The notes under the pieces were generated by a model. That model was not told the origin of the DNA and ran no database searches. It was given only the letters and a program-made list of their open reading frames with translations. From the NCBI RefSeq assembly GCF_000282475.1, contig NZ_AKJF01000094.1:53777-117776 (forward strand): a stretch of DNA of 64,000 nt, in the 5' to 3' direction. This document shows, one piece after another, positions 16,683-26,339 of this stretch (positions are counted from its first letter, which is position 1; each line of letters starts with the position of its first letter). The stretch comes from Pseudomonas sp. GM78. Its GTDB lineage: Bacteria; Pseudomonadota; Gammaproteobacteria; Pseudomonadales; Pseudomonadaceae. The position numbers and the translations under genes are program-made.

Positions 16683-17471
16683 ATGTATTCACCTTCAGGG
16701 CGATGGTTGGTCGTCGGTCATACGCTGTTGGCACTGCTGTGGTTGGGGGCAACCAGGGCGCAGGCGGCCAGTTCGGTGCTGATCTGGCCGATCGATCCGG
16801 TTCTCGAGGCAGATCAACAGGCCAGTGCCTTGTGGCTGGAAAATCGCGGCAGCGAGACCGCCAATTTGCAGATACGCGTGTTTGCCTGGAGCCAGAGCGG
16901 CTTCAGCGATCAATACCAGAACCAGCGCGACGTGATCGGCAGCCCTCCGGTGGCGAAGATCGAACCGGGCCAGAAGCAACTGGTGCGCCTGACCCGCACA
17001 CGGGAAGTCCCGCCGGGCCAGGAGCTGGCCTACCGCATCATCATCGATGAAATTCCCTCGGCGAAACCACCGGAGGCGGACGACGGCAAGACCGCGGCGG
17101 CGATTCGTTTCCAGATGCGTTATTCGGTGCCGTTGTTCGCCTATGGCGCGGGCCTGTGGAGCAAGGAAGACACCACCCGCCAGCGCGACCCGAAAGGCAT
17201 CGGCCTGCCGGATTTGAGCTGGCGCACGGTGGCCGTGGACGGTCGTCCGTATGTCGAGGTGCGCAACCAGGGTGCGGTGCATGCGCGCCTGACCGATGTG
17301 GCGCTCAAGCACGGCAGCCAGACTCGGCCGCTGGTGGACGGCTTGCTGGGGTATGTGTTGCCCGGCGCGATCATGCGCTGGCCTGCGCCCGGCCCGGTGG
17401 CTGGCGACCCGGCGTTGCAGGTGCGAGTCAATGGCGCGCCGCAGGTGCAGAGTATTGCGCCGGCACGGTGA
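16683..17471 (+). CDS. csuC: Csu-type periplasmic pilus chaperone
   Basis: 262 residues from the ATG at 16683 with AAGGAG eight bases upstream. A longer open frame exists but would bury the signal peptide (residues 1-25, ending AQA before ASSVLIWP). The PapD-like N-terminal domain has VLEADQQASALWLENRGSE, then KQLVRLTR, and AYRIIIDEIP; a second immunoglobulin-like domain follows. It caps subunits in the periplasm and delivers them to the usher encoded next. Family membership is clear; the csuC name follows gene order. Confidence 0.9.
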   Translation: MYSPSGRWLVVGHTLLALLWLGATRAQAASSVLIWPIDPVLEADQQASALWLENRGSETANLQIRVFAWSQSGFSDQYQNQRDVIGSPPVAKIEPGQKQLVRLTRTREVPPGQELAYRIIIDEIPSAKPPEADDGKTAAAIRFQMRYSVPLFAYGAGLWSKEDTTRQRDPKGIGLPDLSWRTVAVDGRPYVEVRNQGAVHARLTDVALKHGSQTRPLVDGLLGYVLPGAIMRWPAPGPVAGDPALQVRVNGAPQVQSIAPAR

Positions 17472-17565
17472 CCGGCTTTTGATGCTGTTGTGGGAGCCTT
17501 TTGCCTGCTGTTGAATTGCAGGTGGAGTAAAGGAGATAAAGTCCATTGACGGACGGAAAGCGGTA

Positions 17566-19923
17566 ATGAGCCAGGGTTGGGCTCGCAGTTTGCGGCGTCC
17601 GTTGTGGGCCATGGGCTGTGCGTGTTGCCTGGTGGTTTTTCATCACGCAGAGGCCGGTGACCTGCCGCCTCCGCCCAGCGGCATGGAGGCAGTTGCCAAT
17701 GCGCAGTTGTTCCTGGAACTGGTGGTCAACCAGATGAACACCGGACGAGTGGTGGCGGTCGAGCAGCGCAACGGGCAATTTTTCCTGCCCGCCAGTGCGC
17801 TGCATGAAACCGGCATGAAACTGCCGCAAGACATCGGCGCCGAAGTCGGCCTCGACAGCTTGCCGGGCCTGCACAGCGAGTACGACAGCAACGCCCAGCG
17901 CCTGTTGCTGGAGGTACCGCCCGACTGGCTGCCGGAGCAGTTTATCGGCCGTCGCCAGAACTATCCGCGTACCGAGGCAATGAGCAGCTTCGGCGCCCTG
18001 CTCAACTACGACCTGTACCTCAACGACACCGATGATGCCGGCACTTACCTGGCCGCGTGGAACGAAGTGCGGCTGTTCGATGACTGGGGCACGCTGTCCA
18101 ACACCGGGCAATATCGGCGCACCTTGTCCGGGGACGCGGTTGACACGCGCAGCAATGGTTACCTGCGCTATGACACCACCTGGCGCTATTCCGATGACGA
18201 TCGGCTGCTGACCTACGAGGCAGGCGACCTGGTCAGCGGTGCCCTGCCCTGGAGCAGTTCGGTGCGCCTGGGTGGCGTGCAACTGTCGCGGGATTTCGGC
18301 GTGCGCCCGGACCTGGTGACCTACCCCTTGCCGCAGTTCGCCGGCGAGGCCGCGGTGCCGTCGTCGGTAGACCTGTTCATCAACGGCTACAAGTCCAGCA
18401 GCGCCGATCTGCAACCTGGCCCTTACACACTGACCAACATTCCGTTCATCAACGGTGCCGGCGAAGCCGTGGTGGTCACCACCGACGCCCTGGGACGCCA
18501 GGTCTCGACCACGGTGCCGTTCTACGTCACCAGCAGCCTGTTGCAAAAAGGCCTGTCGGATTTTTCCGTGGCGGCCGGCACCTTGCGCCAGGACTACGGC
18601 CTGCAGGATTTCAGTTATGGCCCCGGCGTGTCGTCCGGCAGTTTGCGCTACGGCCTGAGTGACAACTTCACCCTGGAAAGCCACGCTGAAGCTTCGGACA
18701 CTCTGGCGCTCGGCGGCGTTGGCGGCAATGTGCGGCTGGGCAATTTCGGCGTGCTCAACAGCGCCGTCAGCCAAAGCCGGTTCGAAGGGGAAACCGGCCA
18801 GCAACTGAGCCTCGGTTATCAATACAACAGCCAGCGCTACAGCTTTTCCTGGCAGCGTCTGCAACGGCGTGATCAGTATGCCGACCTGACCGTGGTCGAC
18901 AGCCCCTACACCACCCTCAGCAAACGCAGTGAACAGGCGACCCTGAGCGTTAATCTCAACACCTGGGGCAGCCTGGGCGCCGGGTATTTCGACGTGCGCG
19001 CGGCGGACGACTCGCGCACCCGCCTGCTCAACCTGACCTGGAGCAAACCCTTGTGGCGCAACACCAGCTTTTACCTGTCGGCCAACCGCGAGATCGGCGA
19101 CAGCAACTGGGCAGTGCAGGCGCAACTGGTGATTCCGTTCGACCTGCGGGGCAGCCTGGCCATCAGCAGTGAACGCAGCAAGAGCGGCCAATCGCAGCAG
19201 CGGGTCAACTACAGCCGCGCCGTGCCGACCGAGGGCGGGGTTGGCTTCAATCTCGGCTACGCCAAGGGCGACGGCCCCGATTACCGGCAGGCCGACCTGA
19301 CCTGGCGTTTGCAGTCGGTGCAGTTGCAGGCCGGGGTCTATGGCACCAGCGATGCCGAAACCCGTTGGGCCGATGCCAGCGGTTCGCTGGTGTGGATGGA
19401 CCGCCAGGTGTTCGCCGCGAACCGCATCGACGACGCGTTCGTAGTGGTCAGCACCGATGGCTACGCCGATATTCCGGTGCGCTACGAAAACCAGCAGGTG
19501 GGCCAGACCGATCGCAACGGCCACTTGCTGGTACCGTGGAGCAGCGCCTACTACCGCGGCAAATACGAGATCGATCCGCTTAACCTGCCGGCCAACGTGC
19601 GCAGCCCGAACGTCGAGCAACGCATCGCGGTGCGGCGTGGCAGCGGCTATCTGCTGGAGTTTCCGCTAAGCCGGGTGATCGCGGCGAGCATCGTGCTGGT
19701 GGACGCGCAGCAGCAGGAGTTGCCCTTGGGCAGCGGTGTGGTGCATGAGCAGAGCGGCACACAAACCGTGGTCGGCTGGGACGGCCTGGTGTACCTGGAA
19801 AACCTGCGGGCGCAGAATGATCTGCGGGTGACGCTGGGCGATGGCAAGACCTGCCACGTGCAGTTTGCCGCCGACCTGACGCAGAATCAGATCCCGCTGA
19901 TCGGGCCGTTGGTGTGCCGATGA
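17566..19923 (+). CDS. csuD: Csu-type outer membrane usher
   Basis: 785 residues, the size of archaic (Csu) ushers. A signal peptide ends near residue 30 (HHAEAGDLPPPP). An N-terminal chaperone-binding domain is followed by a long beta-barrel with alternating hydrophobic strands (SNGYLRYDTTWRYSDDDRLL, then VRLGGVQLSRDFGVRPDL). The plug region VDLFINGYKSSSADLQPGPY and FINGAGEAVVVTTDALGR is typical of ushers. C-terminal domains end QIPLIGPLVCR. It forms the secretion pore and assembly platform for the pilus. The stop overlaps the tip gene start (ATGA). Confidence 0.93.
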   Translation: MSQGWARSLRRPLWAMGCACCLVVFHHAEAGDLPPPPSGMEAVANAQLFLELVVNQMNTGRVVAVEQRNGQFFLPASALHETGMKLPQDIGAEVGLDSLPGLHSEYDSNAQRLLLEVPPDWLPEQFIGRRQNYPRTEAMSSFGALLNYDLYLNDTDDAGTYLAAWNEVRLFDDWGTLSNTGQYRRTLSGDAVDTRSNGYLRYDTTWRYSDDDRLLTYEAGDLVSGALPWSSSVRLGGVQLSRDFGVRPDLVTYPLPQFAGEAAVPSSVDLFINGYKSSSADLQPGPYTLTNIPFINGAGEAVVVTTDALGRQVSTTVPFYVTSSLLQKGLSDFSVAAGTLRQDYGLQDFSYGPGVSSGSLRYGLSDNFTLESHAEASDTLALGGVGGNVRLGNFGVLNSAVSQSRFEGETGQQLSLGYQYNSQRYSFSWQRLQRRDQYADLTVVDSPYTTLSKRSEQATLSVNLNTWGSLGAGYFDVRAADDSRTRLLNLTWSKPLWRNTSFYLSANREIGDSNWAVQAQLVIPFDLRGSLAISSERSKSGQSQQRVNYSRAVPTEGGVGFNLGYAKGDGPDYRQADLTWRLQSVQLQAGVYGTSDAETRWADASGSLVWMDRQVFAANRIDDAFVVVSTDGYADIPVRYENQQVGQTDRNGHLLVPWSSAYYRGKYEIDPLNLPANVRSPNVEQRIAVRRGSGYLLEFPLSRVIAASIVLVDAQQQELPLGSGVVHEQSGTQTVVGWDGLVYLENLRAQNDLRVTLGDGKTCHVQFAADLTQNQIPLIGPLVCR

Positions 19924-20882
19924 AGTGGCTGATGCTGCTGGCGCTCTGGCTGCCCGTCCCCGCCTTGGCCTTGTGTTCGGTCGTCAGCACTACGCCAGTG
20001 GGATTCGGCTCATTGAGTTCGATTGCGGTGCGGACCACATCGCAACCCGGTTCCACGCTCAACGGCGGCTTGAGTTGCACCGGCTCGCTGTTGACGTTGC
20101 TGACCAACGACGATCACTTCTGGGCCACTGTCACGTCGACCCAGAGCGGTTTGCGCGGTCCCACCGGCGACATCATCGGCTACACGATCTACGCCAACAA
20201 CAGCACCAGCTTCCCGCTGACCCGCGGCACCGCCTACGACTTCGCACGCAACGGCATCATCGATGCGCTTGGCCTGCTCGGTGGCACGGTGCCGAAAACC
20301 GTGCCGCTCTACCTCGGCACGACGATTGGCAGCAACGTGGCTGCCGGGGTCTACACAGAAACCCTGAGCATTTTCTGGAACTGGAACTACTGCTCGGGTA
20401 TCGGCATCGGCAGCGTTTGCCTGGGGCGTGATATCAGTAGCGGCACTACGACGCTGACGGTGAACCTGACCGTGGCCAACGACTGCACCATCACCGCCCC
20501 GAACATCGCCTTCGGCAGCGCGCCGGTGGTCAGCGCCTTTACCGCGGTGACCGGGCAGACCATCAATCTGGCTTGTACCAAAGGCAGCGCCTACACCGTG
20601 GGGCTGAGCGATGGGCAGAATGCGGTCAGTGTCGGCGGGCGGCGACGGATGATCTCGAGCGGCAATTATCTGGCCTATGACATTTTCAAAAGTGCCGGCA
20701 CGACCCGCTGGGGAAACGTGGGCAGTGCGCGTCGGGCGAGTTCCGATGCCGAGGTCAATCCGGGAAATGGACTGGGCACGGGGAGCCAGATCTTCAATTA
20801 CAACGCGAAGATCTATACCGATCAGGCGACTCCGCCAGCGGGGACTTATCTGGACAGTGTGGTGTTGGATGTGGGGTTTTGA
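19920..20882 (+). CDS. csuE: Two-domain SCPU tip adhesin of the Csu pilus
   Basis: 320 residues from the ATG at 19920, overlapping the usher stop; a GTG two codons earlier is less likely. The signal peptide ends LPVPALA before LCSVV. There are two SCPU domains, residues about 20-180 and 185-320. The second has NDCTITAPNIAFGSAP, then LACTKGSAYTVGLSDG and a final YLDSVVLDVGF. Two-domain subunits of this length cap Csu pili and bind surfaces through hydrophobic finger loops. Its last place in the operon fits the tip role. Confidence 0.88.
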   Translation: MKWLMLLALWLPVPALALCSVVSTTPVGFGSLSSIAVRTTSQPGSTLNGGLSCTGSLLTLLTNDDHFWATVTSTQSGLRGPTGDIIGYTIYANNSTSFPLTRGTAYDFARNGIIDALGLLGGTVPKTVPLYLGTTIGSNVAAGVYTETLSIFWNWNYCSGIGIGSVCLGRDISSGTTTLTVNLTVANDCTITAPNIAFGSAPVVSAFTAVTGQTINLACTKGSAYTVGLSDGQNAVSVGGRRRMISSGNYLAYDIFKSAGTTRWGNVGSARRASSDAEVNPGNGLGTGSQIFNYNAKIYTDQATPPAGTYLDSVVLDVGF

Positions 20883-20931
20883 TGTTTGCTAGCTGACCCG
20901 GAGTTTGTGGATGTCCCCTGCTCGCTCCTGA

Positions 20932-22056
20932 CTAAGCCAAAGGTTGGTGACTGGTCACACAGTGGATGCCGCCACCACCTGCGGCGATTGCGTCGATGTT
21001 GAGCTGCACCACCTCACGGTCCGGGTAGAGTTCAGACAACAGGTCAAAGGCTTTCGTATCGGCTGCCTTATCACCGAACTGGGGCGCAATGACCGCACCA
21101 TTGATCACGAAGTAATTGATGTAGCCGGCGGCGAAGTCTGGATTCCTTTTGCTGAATTCGTTCTGTCGTGGATTCATCGGTGGAGAGACTGTATGCACTT
21201 GCAGCCTGCGGCCTTGCGCATCAGTGGCATTCTTGAGAATGTCCAAATGGGCAAGCGTCACCTTGTGGTCGTATGACTCAGGGTCGTTGTCCAGGTTGGC
21301 GATCACCACCCCGGGCTTGACGAAGCGGGCGTAGAAGTCGACATGGGCATCGGTGATGTCCTTGCCTTTGATTCCAGGCAGCCAGATGATTTTGCGCAAA
21401 CCCAGCCTCGCTTTAAGTTCTTCCTCTACCTCTGCCTTGCTCCAGTCGGGGTTGCGGTTGGTATTGATCCAGCTGCTTTCGGTCATGATCCCCGTGCCGT
21501 GGCCATCCACTTCGATACCGCCCCCCTCGCCCACCACCTCGCTGCGGATGTAGCTGGCATCCGCTTTCCTGGCAACCAGAGCGGCCAGTTGTGCATCATC
21601 GCCATGCTGCTGTTTGTTGCCCCAGCCGTTGAAGTTGAAATCCACGGCACCGAGCCCGCCTTCGTCATCAATCACAAAGTTGGCCCCGATATCGCGCATC
21701 CAGATATCGTCCAGTTCCGTGGTAACAAAGGTGATGTTGCCCGTACCGCATTTTTCTTCGGCCAAATCCCGCTCGCTCTCGCGACAGAACACCGTGACCG
21801 GCTCATATTCGGCGATGGTGCGAGCGATCAGGCCCAGGGCATCTTGCACGCTGGGTGTGAAGTCTTCCCAGATGGCTTCCTGTGCACCAAAAGCGACGAA
21901 GGCCCGCTCGTGTTTGTCGCCCTCATCCGGCATATGCCAGCTCCCCTTGACGGCTGCTTGCACTCGGGAGGCACTCAGGCCCAGTCCCATGGACGCGGCT
22001 GCGCCCAGACCGGCAACTACCGATACCTGTTTTATGAACTCGCGACGTGTCGACAT
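20932..22056 (-). CDS. aguA: Tat-exported agmatine deiminase / peptidylarginine-deiminase family protein
   Basis: 374 residues from the ATG at 22056. A longer frame upstream is rejected because a twin-arginine signal (TRREFIKQ, then an Ala-rich stretch ending VQA) starts here. Agmatine deiminase marks: WMRDIGANFV at 119-128, GEGGGIEVDG at 177-186, His238 and Asp240 in AHVDFYARF, and the nucleophile Cys366 in GGGIHCVTSHQP. The enzyme converts agmatine to N-carbamoylputrescine and ammonia. Export to the periplasm would make it a scavenger. It is divergent from a GlxA-type regulator at 22417. Confidence 0.88.
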   Translation of the reverse strand: MSTRREFIKQVSVVAGLGAAASMGLGLSASRVQAAVKGSWHMPDEGDKHERAFVAFGAQEAIWEDFTPSVQDALGLIARTIAEYEPVTVFCRESERDLAEEKCGTGNITFVTTELDDIWMRDIGANFVIDDEGGLGAVDFNFNGWGNKQQHGDDAQLAALVARKADASYIRSEVVGEGGGIEVDGHGTGIMTESSWINTNRNPDWSKAEVEEELKARLGLRKIIWLPGIKGKDITDAHVDFYARFVKPGVVIANLDNDPESYDHKVTLAHLDILKNATDAQGRRLQVHTVSPPMNPRQNEFSKRNPDFAAGYINYFVINGAVIAPQFGDKAADTKAFDLLSELYPDREVVQLNIDAIAAGGGGIHCVTSHQPLA

Positions 22057-22416
22057 GTACGTATCTCTCAATTCACCCGGGATCAATCGTTCGCAGGTGA
22101 CATCACCAGGAAGAATTACCCATGCAGTCCTGGCAGGCATGCTACGGCTGCAAAAACAGGTCAACAAACGATGTTTTTTGCAGAGAACTGATTAGAGGTA
22201 CTTATCAAAGCCAAGCACTGCACGCCCCCCTCCAGCGAATCCAGACTCATGGCATCTTGCATGCATATTCCTTTCGTCACGGTCTATTGACCGGACACTC
22301 GATGTAAAATCCTGAAGCCTGTAAACAGGGCTTACAATCACAAAAACGAGATGACGCCACCCGTATTGGCAGCTTGCCGCGGAGCACGTCACTGATGCAG
22401 TCGAGGAGCGGTAATA
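22057..22416. other. Divergent promoter region without a gene
   Basis: 360 bp between the agmatine deiminase gene (minus) and the GlxA-type regulator (plus). No supported reading frame. An imperfect hairpin, AAGCCTG-TAAA-CAGGGCTT, lies at 22314-22333, and TGTAA/TTACA halves flank it (22303-22337). This is about 80 bp from the regulator start and could be an operator. Confidence 0.4.
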
Positions 22417-23433
22417 ATGGCGAAACTCCAGGTGGCGAAACCCGCCGCAGGACGCTCGGCGAATGAACAACAGCCCGTGAAAACCGTGGGTTTCCTGGTC
22501 ATCCCCAACTTCACCACCATCGGCTTCGCCTCCGCCGTGGAAACCCTGCGCATGGCCAACCTGGCCGCGCGCAAACCGATGTTCCGCACCGTTATCATCG
22601 CCGCCAGCCTGGACCCGGTGACGGCCAGCAACGGCATGCGCATCCTGCCCGACCACAGCATCACCGATGCACCAAAGCTGGACATGCTGTTCGTTGTCGG
22701 ATCAAACCCGATCGTCTCCAACCACAGCAGCCGACCACTGCTCAATTGGCTACGCAAGCTGGCGCATGATCAGGTGCCACTGGGCGGGATTTGCACCGGC
22801 AGCCACTTGTTGGCGCGCGCCGATCTGCTCAAGGGCTATCGTTGCACGATTCACTGGGAAGACATCGAAGCACTGAAGGAGCGTTTCCCGGGAATCATCA
22901 TTTCCAACCAGCTGTTCGAGCTGGACCGTGATCGCTACACCTGCTCCGGTGGCGTGGCTTCCATGGACATGACCCTGCAGTTGATCGCCCGCGAACCCGG
23001 TGGTCGGGACATCGCTGCCCACACCGCCGAGTTGCTGTTGTGTGACCGGATCCGGGGGGCGCAGGAGCAACAGCGTGTGCCATTGCGGCAGAAGCTGGGC
23101 ACCTCGCAGCCCAAGCTCAGCCAGATGGTGGCGATCATGGAAGCCAATCTCGAGGAGCCGGTGGGCCTTGAGGAACTCGCGCGATTGAACGAGGTGTCGG
23201 TGCGCCAGCTGGAGCGTCTGTTTCACAAGCACCTGCAACGCACGCCGAGCCAGTACTACCTGGAGTTGCGCCTTGCACGGGCGCGACAGCTATTGCTGCG
23301 CAGCGAATCGCAGGTACGTGACATCGCCCTCGCCTGCGGCTTCGTTTCGCCGGCGCATTTCTCCAAATGCTACAGCCGGTTCTTTGGTGTATCGCCCATT
23401 GGTGAGCGCAAGCAGGTGGCAGCCGTACATTGA
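22417..23433 (+). CDS. GlxA-family (DJ-1/PfpI plus AraC) transcriptional regulator
   Basis: 338 residues. Residues 22-200 are a DJ-1/PfpI-like domain with Cys126 in GGICTGSHLLA and His146 in RCTIHW. Residues 235-335 are an AraC/XylS DNA-binding domain with two helix-turn-helix units (VGLEELARLNEVSVRQLERL and VRDIALACGFVSPAHFSKCY). The architecture matches Pseudomonas regulators of nitrogenous osmolyte catabolism (GbdR, CdhR, ArgR). It is divergent from agmatine deiminase and convergent with the creatine-type transporter, so it could control either. The effector is unknown. Confidence 0.88.
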   Translation: MAKLQVAKPAAGRSANEQQPVKTVGFLVIPNFTTIGFASAVETLRMANLAARKPMFRTVIIAASLDPVTASNGMRILPDHSITDAPKLDMLFVVGSNPIVSNHSSRPLLNWLRKLAHDQVPLGGICTGSHLLARADLLKGYRCTIHWEDIEALKERFPGIIISNQLFELDRDRYTCSGGVASMDMTLQLIAREPGGRDIAAHTAELLLCDRIRGAQEQQRVPLRQKLGTSQPKLSQMVAIMEANLEEPVGLEELARLNEVSVRQLERLFHKHLQRTPSQYYLELRLARARQLLLRSESQVRDIALACGFVSPAHFSKCYSRFFGVSPIGERKQVAAVH

Positions 23434-23451
23434 TACTGGCCGCACTGGCCT

Positions 23452-23534
23452 CATCGCGAGCAGGCTCACTCCTACATTGAACCGCGTCCGTCAGGACAAC
23501 TCGGTCAACTGTAGGAGTGAGCCTGCTCGCGATG
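23452..23534. repeat. REP doublet (BIME-like) between convergent genes
   Basis: The arms at 23452-23476 and 23510-23534 are perfect 25-bp inverted copies (core TGTAGGAGTGAGCCTGCTCG, then CGATG) separated by 33 bp. They lie between the convergent regulator and MFS transporter genes, where they can act as a bidirectional terminator. Confidence 0.85.
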
Positions 23535-23560
23535 GCGTCCCTGAGATCACCGTATGAAGG

Positions 23561-24901
23561 TCAGTCCTGCAAGGCTTTATGCGCCGTCTCCCGACTCGCC
23601 AGCATGGCAATCAACGCCACCGCCGCAGCCGCCAACAAGTACCAGGCCGGGGCCATTTTGTTGCCGGTCAGCTGGATCAGCCAGGTCGCGATAAACGGCG
23701 CGGTGCCGCCGAACACCGCGTTGGCGATGTTGAAGCTGAAGGCAAAACCACTGAAGCGTACGCGGGTGGGGAATATCTCGGCGAGGAAGCACGGCAAGGT
23801 GCCGTCGTTCATCGCCAGGATCGCGCCAAACGCAATCTGGATCATCAGAATCACGATCAAAGGCTGATTTTCCAACATCCCGAACAGCGGAAATGTCAGC
23901 GCCAGGAACAATACCGAAGCGGTCACCAGCATGGTCTTGCGTCCGAACCGGTCCGACAGCTTGCCCATCAGGAAAATCAGCCCGATATAGGTCGCCAGCG
24001 ACACCGTCGACGCCAGGAACGAATCACTTTCGCTCATGCCCATTTCGGTGGACAGGTAGGTCGGCATGTAGCTGAGCAACAGGTAGAACGCCACGGCATT
24101 CAGGCAGGTCGCGCCGATCCCGATCATCACGCTGCGTCGGTGCACGGTCAGCAATTCGCGAACCGGAGCGTGGGTCGCGCACTCCTTCGCTTCAAGGCGT
24201 TTTTCCATCTCCAGGAACTTCGGCGTGTCTTGCAGACTCATGCGGATATAACGCCCCACCAGCCCGAATGGCGCCGCCAGCAGAAAGGGTAGACGCCAGC
24301 CCCAGCTGTGCAGGTCCTCGACACTCATCCACGCATGCAGGCCGGCGACAAACACCGCACCAAACAGCAAGCCCGCCGCCGTGCTCGCCGGGACAATGCT
24401 GGTGTACAAACCGCGCTTGCCCTCGGGCGCATACTCGGCGAGAAAGGCCGAAGCCCCGGCGTACTCACCTGAAGCGGAAAAGCCCTGGAACAAGCGAATC
24501 AGCAACAACAGGGCCGGCGCCCACAGGCCGATATGGTTGTAGGTTGGCAGGATGCCGATGCAAAAGGTCGAGATAGACATGATCAGGATCGACCAGGACA
24601 GCGCACTGCGCCGCCCGTATTTGTCACCGAAATGCCCCCAGACCAGTCCCCCCAGCGGGCGGACGATGAACGACAGCGCGAACACTGCAAACGTCGCCAG
24701 TAGCGCGGTCGCCTTGTCGGTTTGCGGAAAAAACGTCAGGGCGATGACGGTAGCCAGGTAGCCGTAGGCCGCATAGTCGAACCACTCGACGAAGTTGCCC
24801 ATGAAGCTGGCACTGGCTGCGCGCCGCAGGGCCTTGCGTTCGGCCGTTTGTTCAAGTTTGTCTGCCATGGTTGGCGTCAGGTTTGCGGTTTGGGTGCTCA
24901 T
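23561..24901 (-). CDS. MHS-family MFS transporter, probable creatine/betaine-type importer
   Basis: 446 residues with about twelve membrane segments. Metabolite:H+ symporter marks: SFMGNFVEWFDYAAYGYLAT near residue 33, RPLGGLVWGHFGDKYGRR in the first cytoplasmic loop, RLFQGFSASGEYAGA, and LSDRFGRKTML. GGAGGTGCACA stands before the ATG. It lies directly downstream of creatinase on the same strand, separated by a terminator hairpin. Uptake of creatine is the natural inference; ProP-like betaine transport is an alternative. Confidence 0.85.
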   Translation of the reverse strand: MSTQTANLTPTMADKLEQTAERKALRRAASASFMGNFVEWFDYAAYGYLATVIALTFFPQTDKATALLATFAVFALSFIVRPLGGLVWGHFGDKYGRRSALSWSILIMSISTFCIGILPTYNHIGLWAPALLLLIRLFQGFSASGEYAGASAFLAEYAPEGKRGLYTSIVPASTAAGLLFGAVFVAGLHAWMSVEDLHSWGWRLPFLLAAPFGLVGRYIRMSLQDTPKFLEMEKRLEAKECATHAPVRELLTVHRRSVMIGIGATCLNAVAFYLLLSYMPTYLSTEMGMSESDSFLASTVSLATYIGLIFLMGKLSDRFGRKTMLVTASVLFLALTFPLFGMLENQPLIVILMIQIAFGAILAMNDGTLPCFLAEIFPTRVRFSGFAFSFNIANAVFGGTAPFIATWLIQLTGNKMAPAWYLLAAAAVALIAMLASRETAHKALQD

Positions 24902-25086
24902 TGTGCACCTCCGGTGGTAGAGGTGCGGTTATCGAAATGAAAGCTCGGGACGTAGGACATGACAAAACCCTCTATTGTTTTACTTGGCAGGGTTAAGGCT
25001 CGGAAGATGCTGCGCGTTCTTGGGCGCGCATGCGTCGTTTTTTTCCGGTTTATCTCAGCCACCGGGAAGATTTTTCGCCAATCGTC

Positions 25087-25120
25087 AAAGCAAAACGCCG
25101 CACAGGTTCACTGTGCGGCG
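25087..25120 (-). terminator. Rho-independent terminator after creatinase
   Basis: A perfect 10-bp stem (CGCCGCACAG, loop, CTGTGCGGCG) at 25096-25120 is followed on the minus strand by GTTTTGCTTT. It begins 8 bp past the creatinase stop and separates it from the transporter gene. Confidence 0.8.
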
Positions 25121-25127
25121 CAGGGAC

Positions 25128-26339
25128 TTACTTCCTGATGATGTTGTGTTCCGGGCCATACGGGAACTTGGTGATGTTTTCCCCACCCTGCTCGTTGACG
25201 ATCAGGATGTCGTGTTCACGATACCCGCCGGCACCAGGAAGGCCTTCGGGCAACATGATCATCGGCTCGATGGAGACCACCATCCCCGGTTCCAGCACTG
25301 TGTCGATGTCTTCGCGCAGTTCCAGTCCGGCTTCGCGGCCGTAGTAATGGCTCAGCGTACCGAAGGAATGACCGTAGCCGAAGGTGCGGTATTGCAGCAG
25401 ATCGTGCTCCATGAAGATCTCGTTCAATTGCAGCGCGATATCGCAGCAGCGCATGCCCGGCTTGATCAGCTTGAGGCCGGCCTCGTGCACTTTGACGTTA
25501 ACTTCCCACAAGCGCAGATGCTCGTCGGAGCAATGGTCCAGGAACAACGTACGTTCCAGCGCGGTGTAGTAACCGGCGATCATCGGGAAGCAATTGAGGC
25601 TGAGAATGTCGCCTTTGTTGACCTTGCGCGACGTCACCGGGTTATGCGCGCCGTCGGTGTTGATGCCGGACTGGAACCAGGTCCAGGTGTCCATCAGCTC
25701 GGAATCCGGGAAGGTGCGGGCAATTTCCCGCACCATGGCCTGGGTGGCGTGCAGGGCCACTTCGTATTCCGGAACCTGATCACGCAAGGCTTCGACGATG
25801 GCCGTACCGCCGATGTCCGCGATCCGTGCGCCATGACGGATGATCGCATGCTCTTCGGCGGACTTGATCATGCGCATGCGCATGCACGGTGCGGCGATAT
25901 CCACCAGTTCAGCCTGCGGATAGCGGCTGGCGAGCTTGTCGCGATTGAGCAGGTTCAGGTGGTCGAACTCGATACCGATGCGCCCGGCCTTGGGCAAGGC
26001 CTGCTGGATCGCGACGAAGTAGTTGTCGCGCTGCCAGTCGGTGTAGACGATGTTTTCAGTGCCGACGGTACGGCGCCATGGCTGACCGCCATCGATGTTG
26101 GCGCTGATGGTCACGGCGCTGTCCTGGGTCACCACCAGCGCGTACTGACGCCCGAAGGAGCAGTACAGGAAATCGCTGTAGTAGTTGATGTTGTGATAGG
26201 AGGTGAAGACGGCCGCGTCGATATTGTTCTGCGCCAGATAAGCCCGCAACTTGGCCTGGCGGTTGGCATATTCTTGAGCCGAGAACGTCGGGCTTACCTT
26301 TTCGCCGTTCTTGATCTGGATGGTTTTCGGCATTTGCAT
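25128..26339 (-). CDS. Creatinase (creatine amidinohydrolase)
   Basis: 403 residues from the ATG at 26339 (MQMPKT), preceded by AAGGAT; this is the same length and start as the P. putida enzyme. Creatinase hydrolyses creatine to sarcosine and urea as a cytosolic dimer. The M24 fold lacks the metal ligands and uses His232. Recalled P. putida active-site positions all match: Phe62, Arg64, His232 (in INTDGAHNP), Glu262, Arg335 and Glu358. The upstream neighbour is a GlxA-type regulator on the same strand; the downstream gene is an MHS transporter. Sarcosine oxidase and urease genes are not in the window. Confidence 0.96.
   Translation of the reverse strand: MQMPKTIQIKNGEKVSPTFSAQEYANRQAKLRAYLAQNNIDAAVFTSYHNINYYSDFLYCSFGRQYALVVTQDSAVTISANIDGGQPWRRTVGTENIVYTDWQRDNYFVAIQQALPKAGRIGIEFDHLNLLNRDKLASRYPQAELVDIAAPCMRMRMIKSAEEHAIIRHGARIADIGGTAIVEALRDQVPEYEVALHATQAMVREIARTFPDSELMDTWTWFQSGINTDGAHNPVTSRKVNKGDILSLNCFPMIAGYYTALERTLFLDHCSDEHLRLWEVNVKVHEAGLKLIKPGMRCCDIALQLNEIFMEHDLLQYRTFGYGHSFGTLSHYYGREAGLELREDIDTVLEPGMVVSIEPMIMLPEGLPGAGGYREHDILIVNEQGGENITKFPYGPEHNIIRK

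Noticed and set aside
17428-19620. 730-codon minus-strand frame opposite the usher gene
   Set aside because: It is antisense to a clear usher with signal peptide and family motifs; its translation is a low-complexity shadow of high-GC codon bias.
23452-23534. CRISPR-like paired repeats
   Set aside because: There are only two inverted copies with REP consensus, not direct repeats with uniform spacers.
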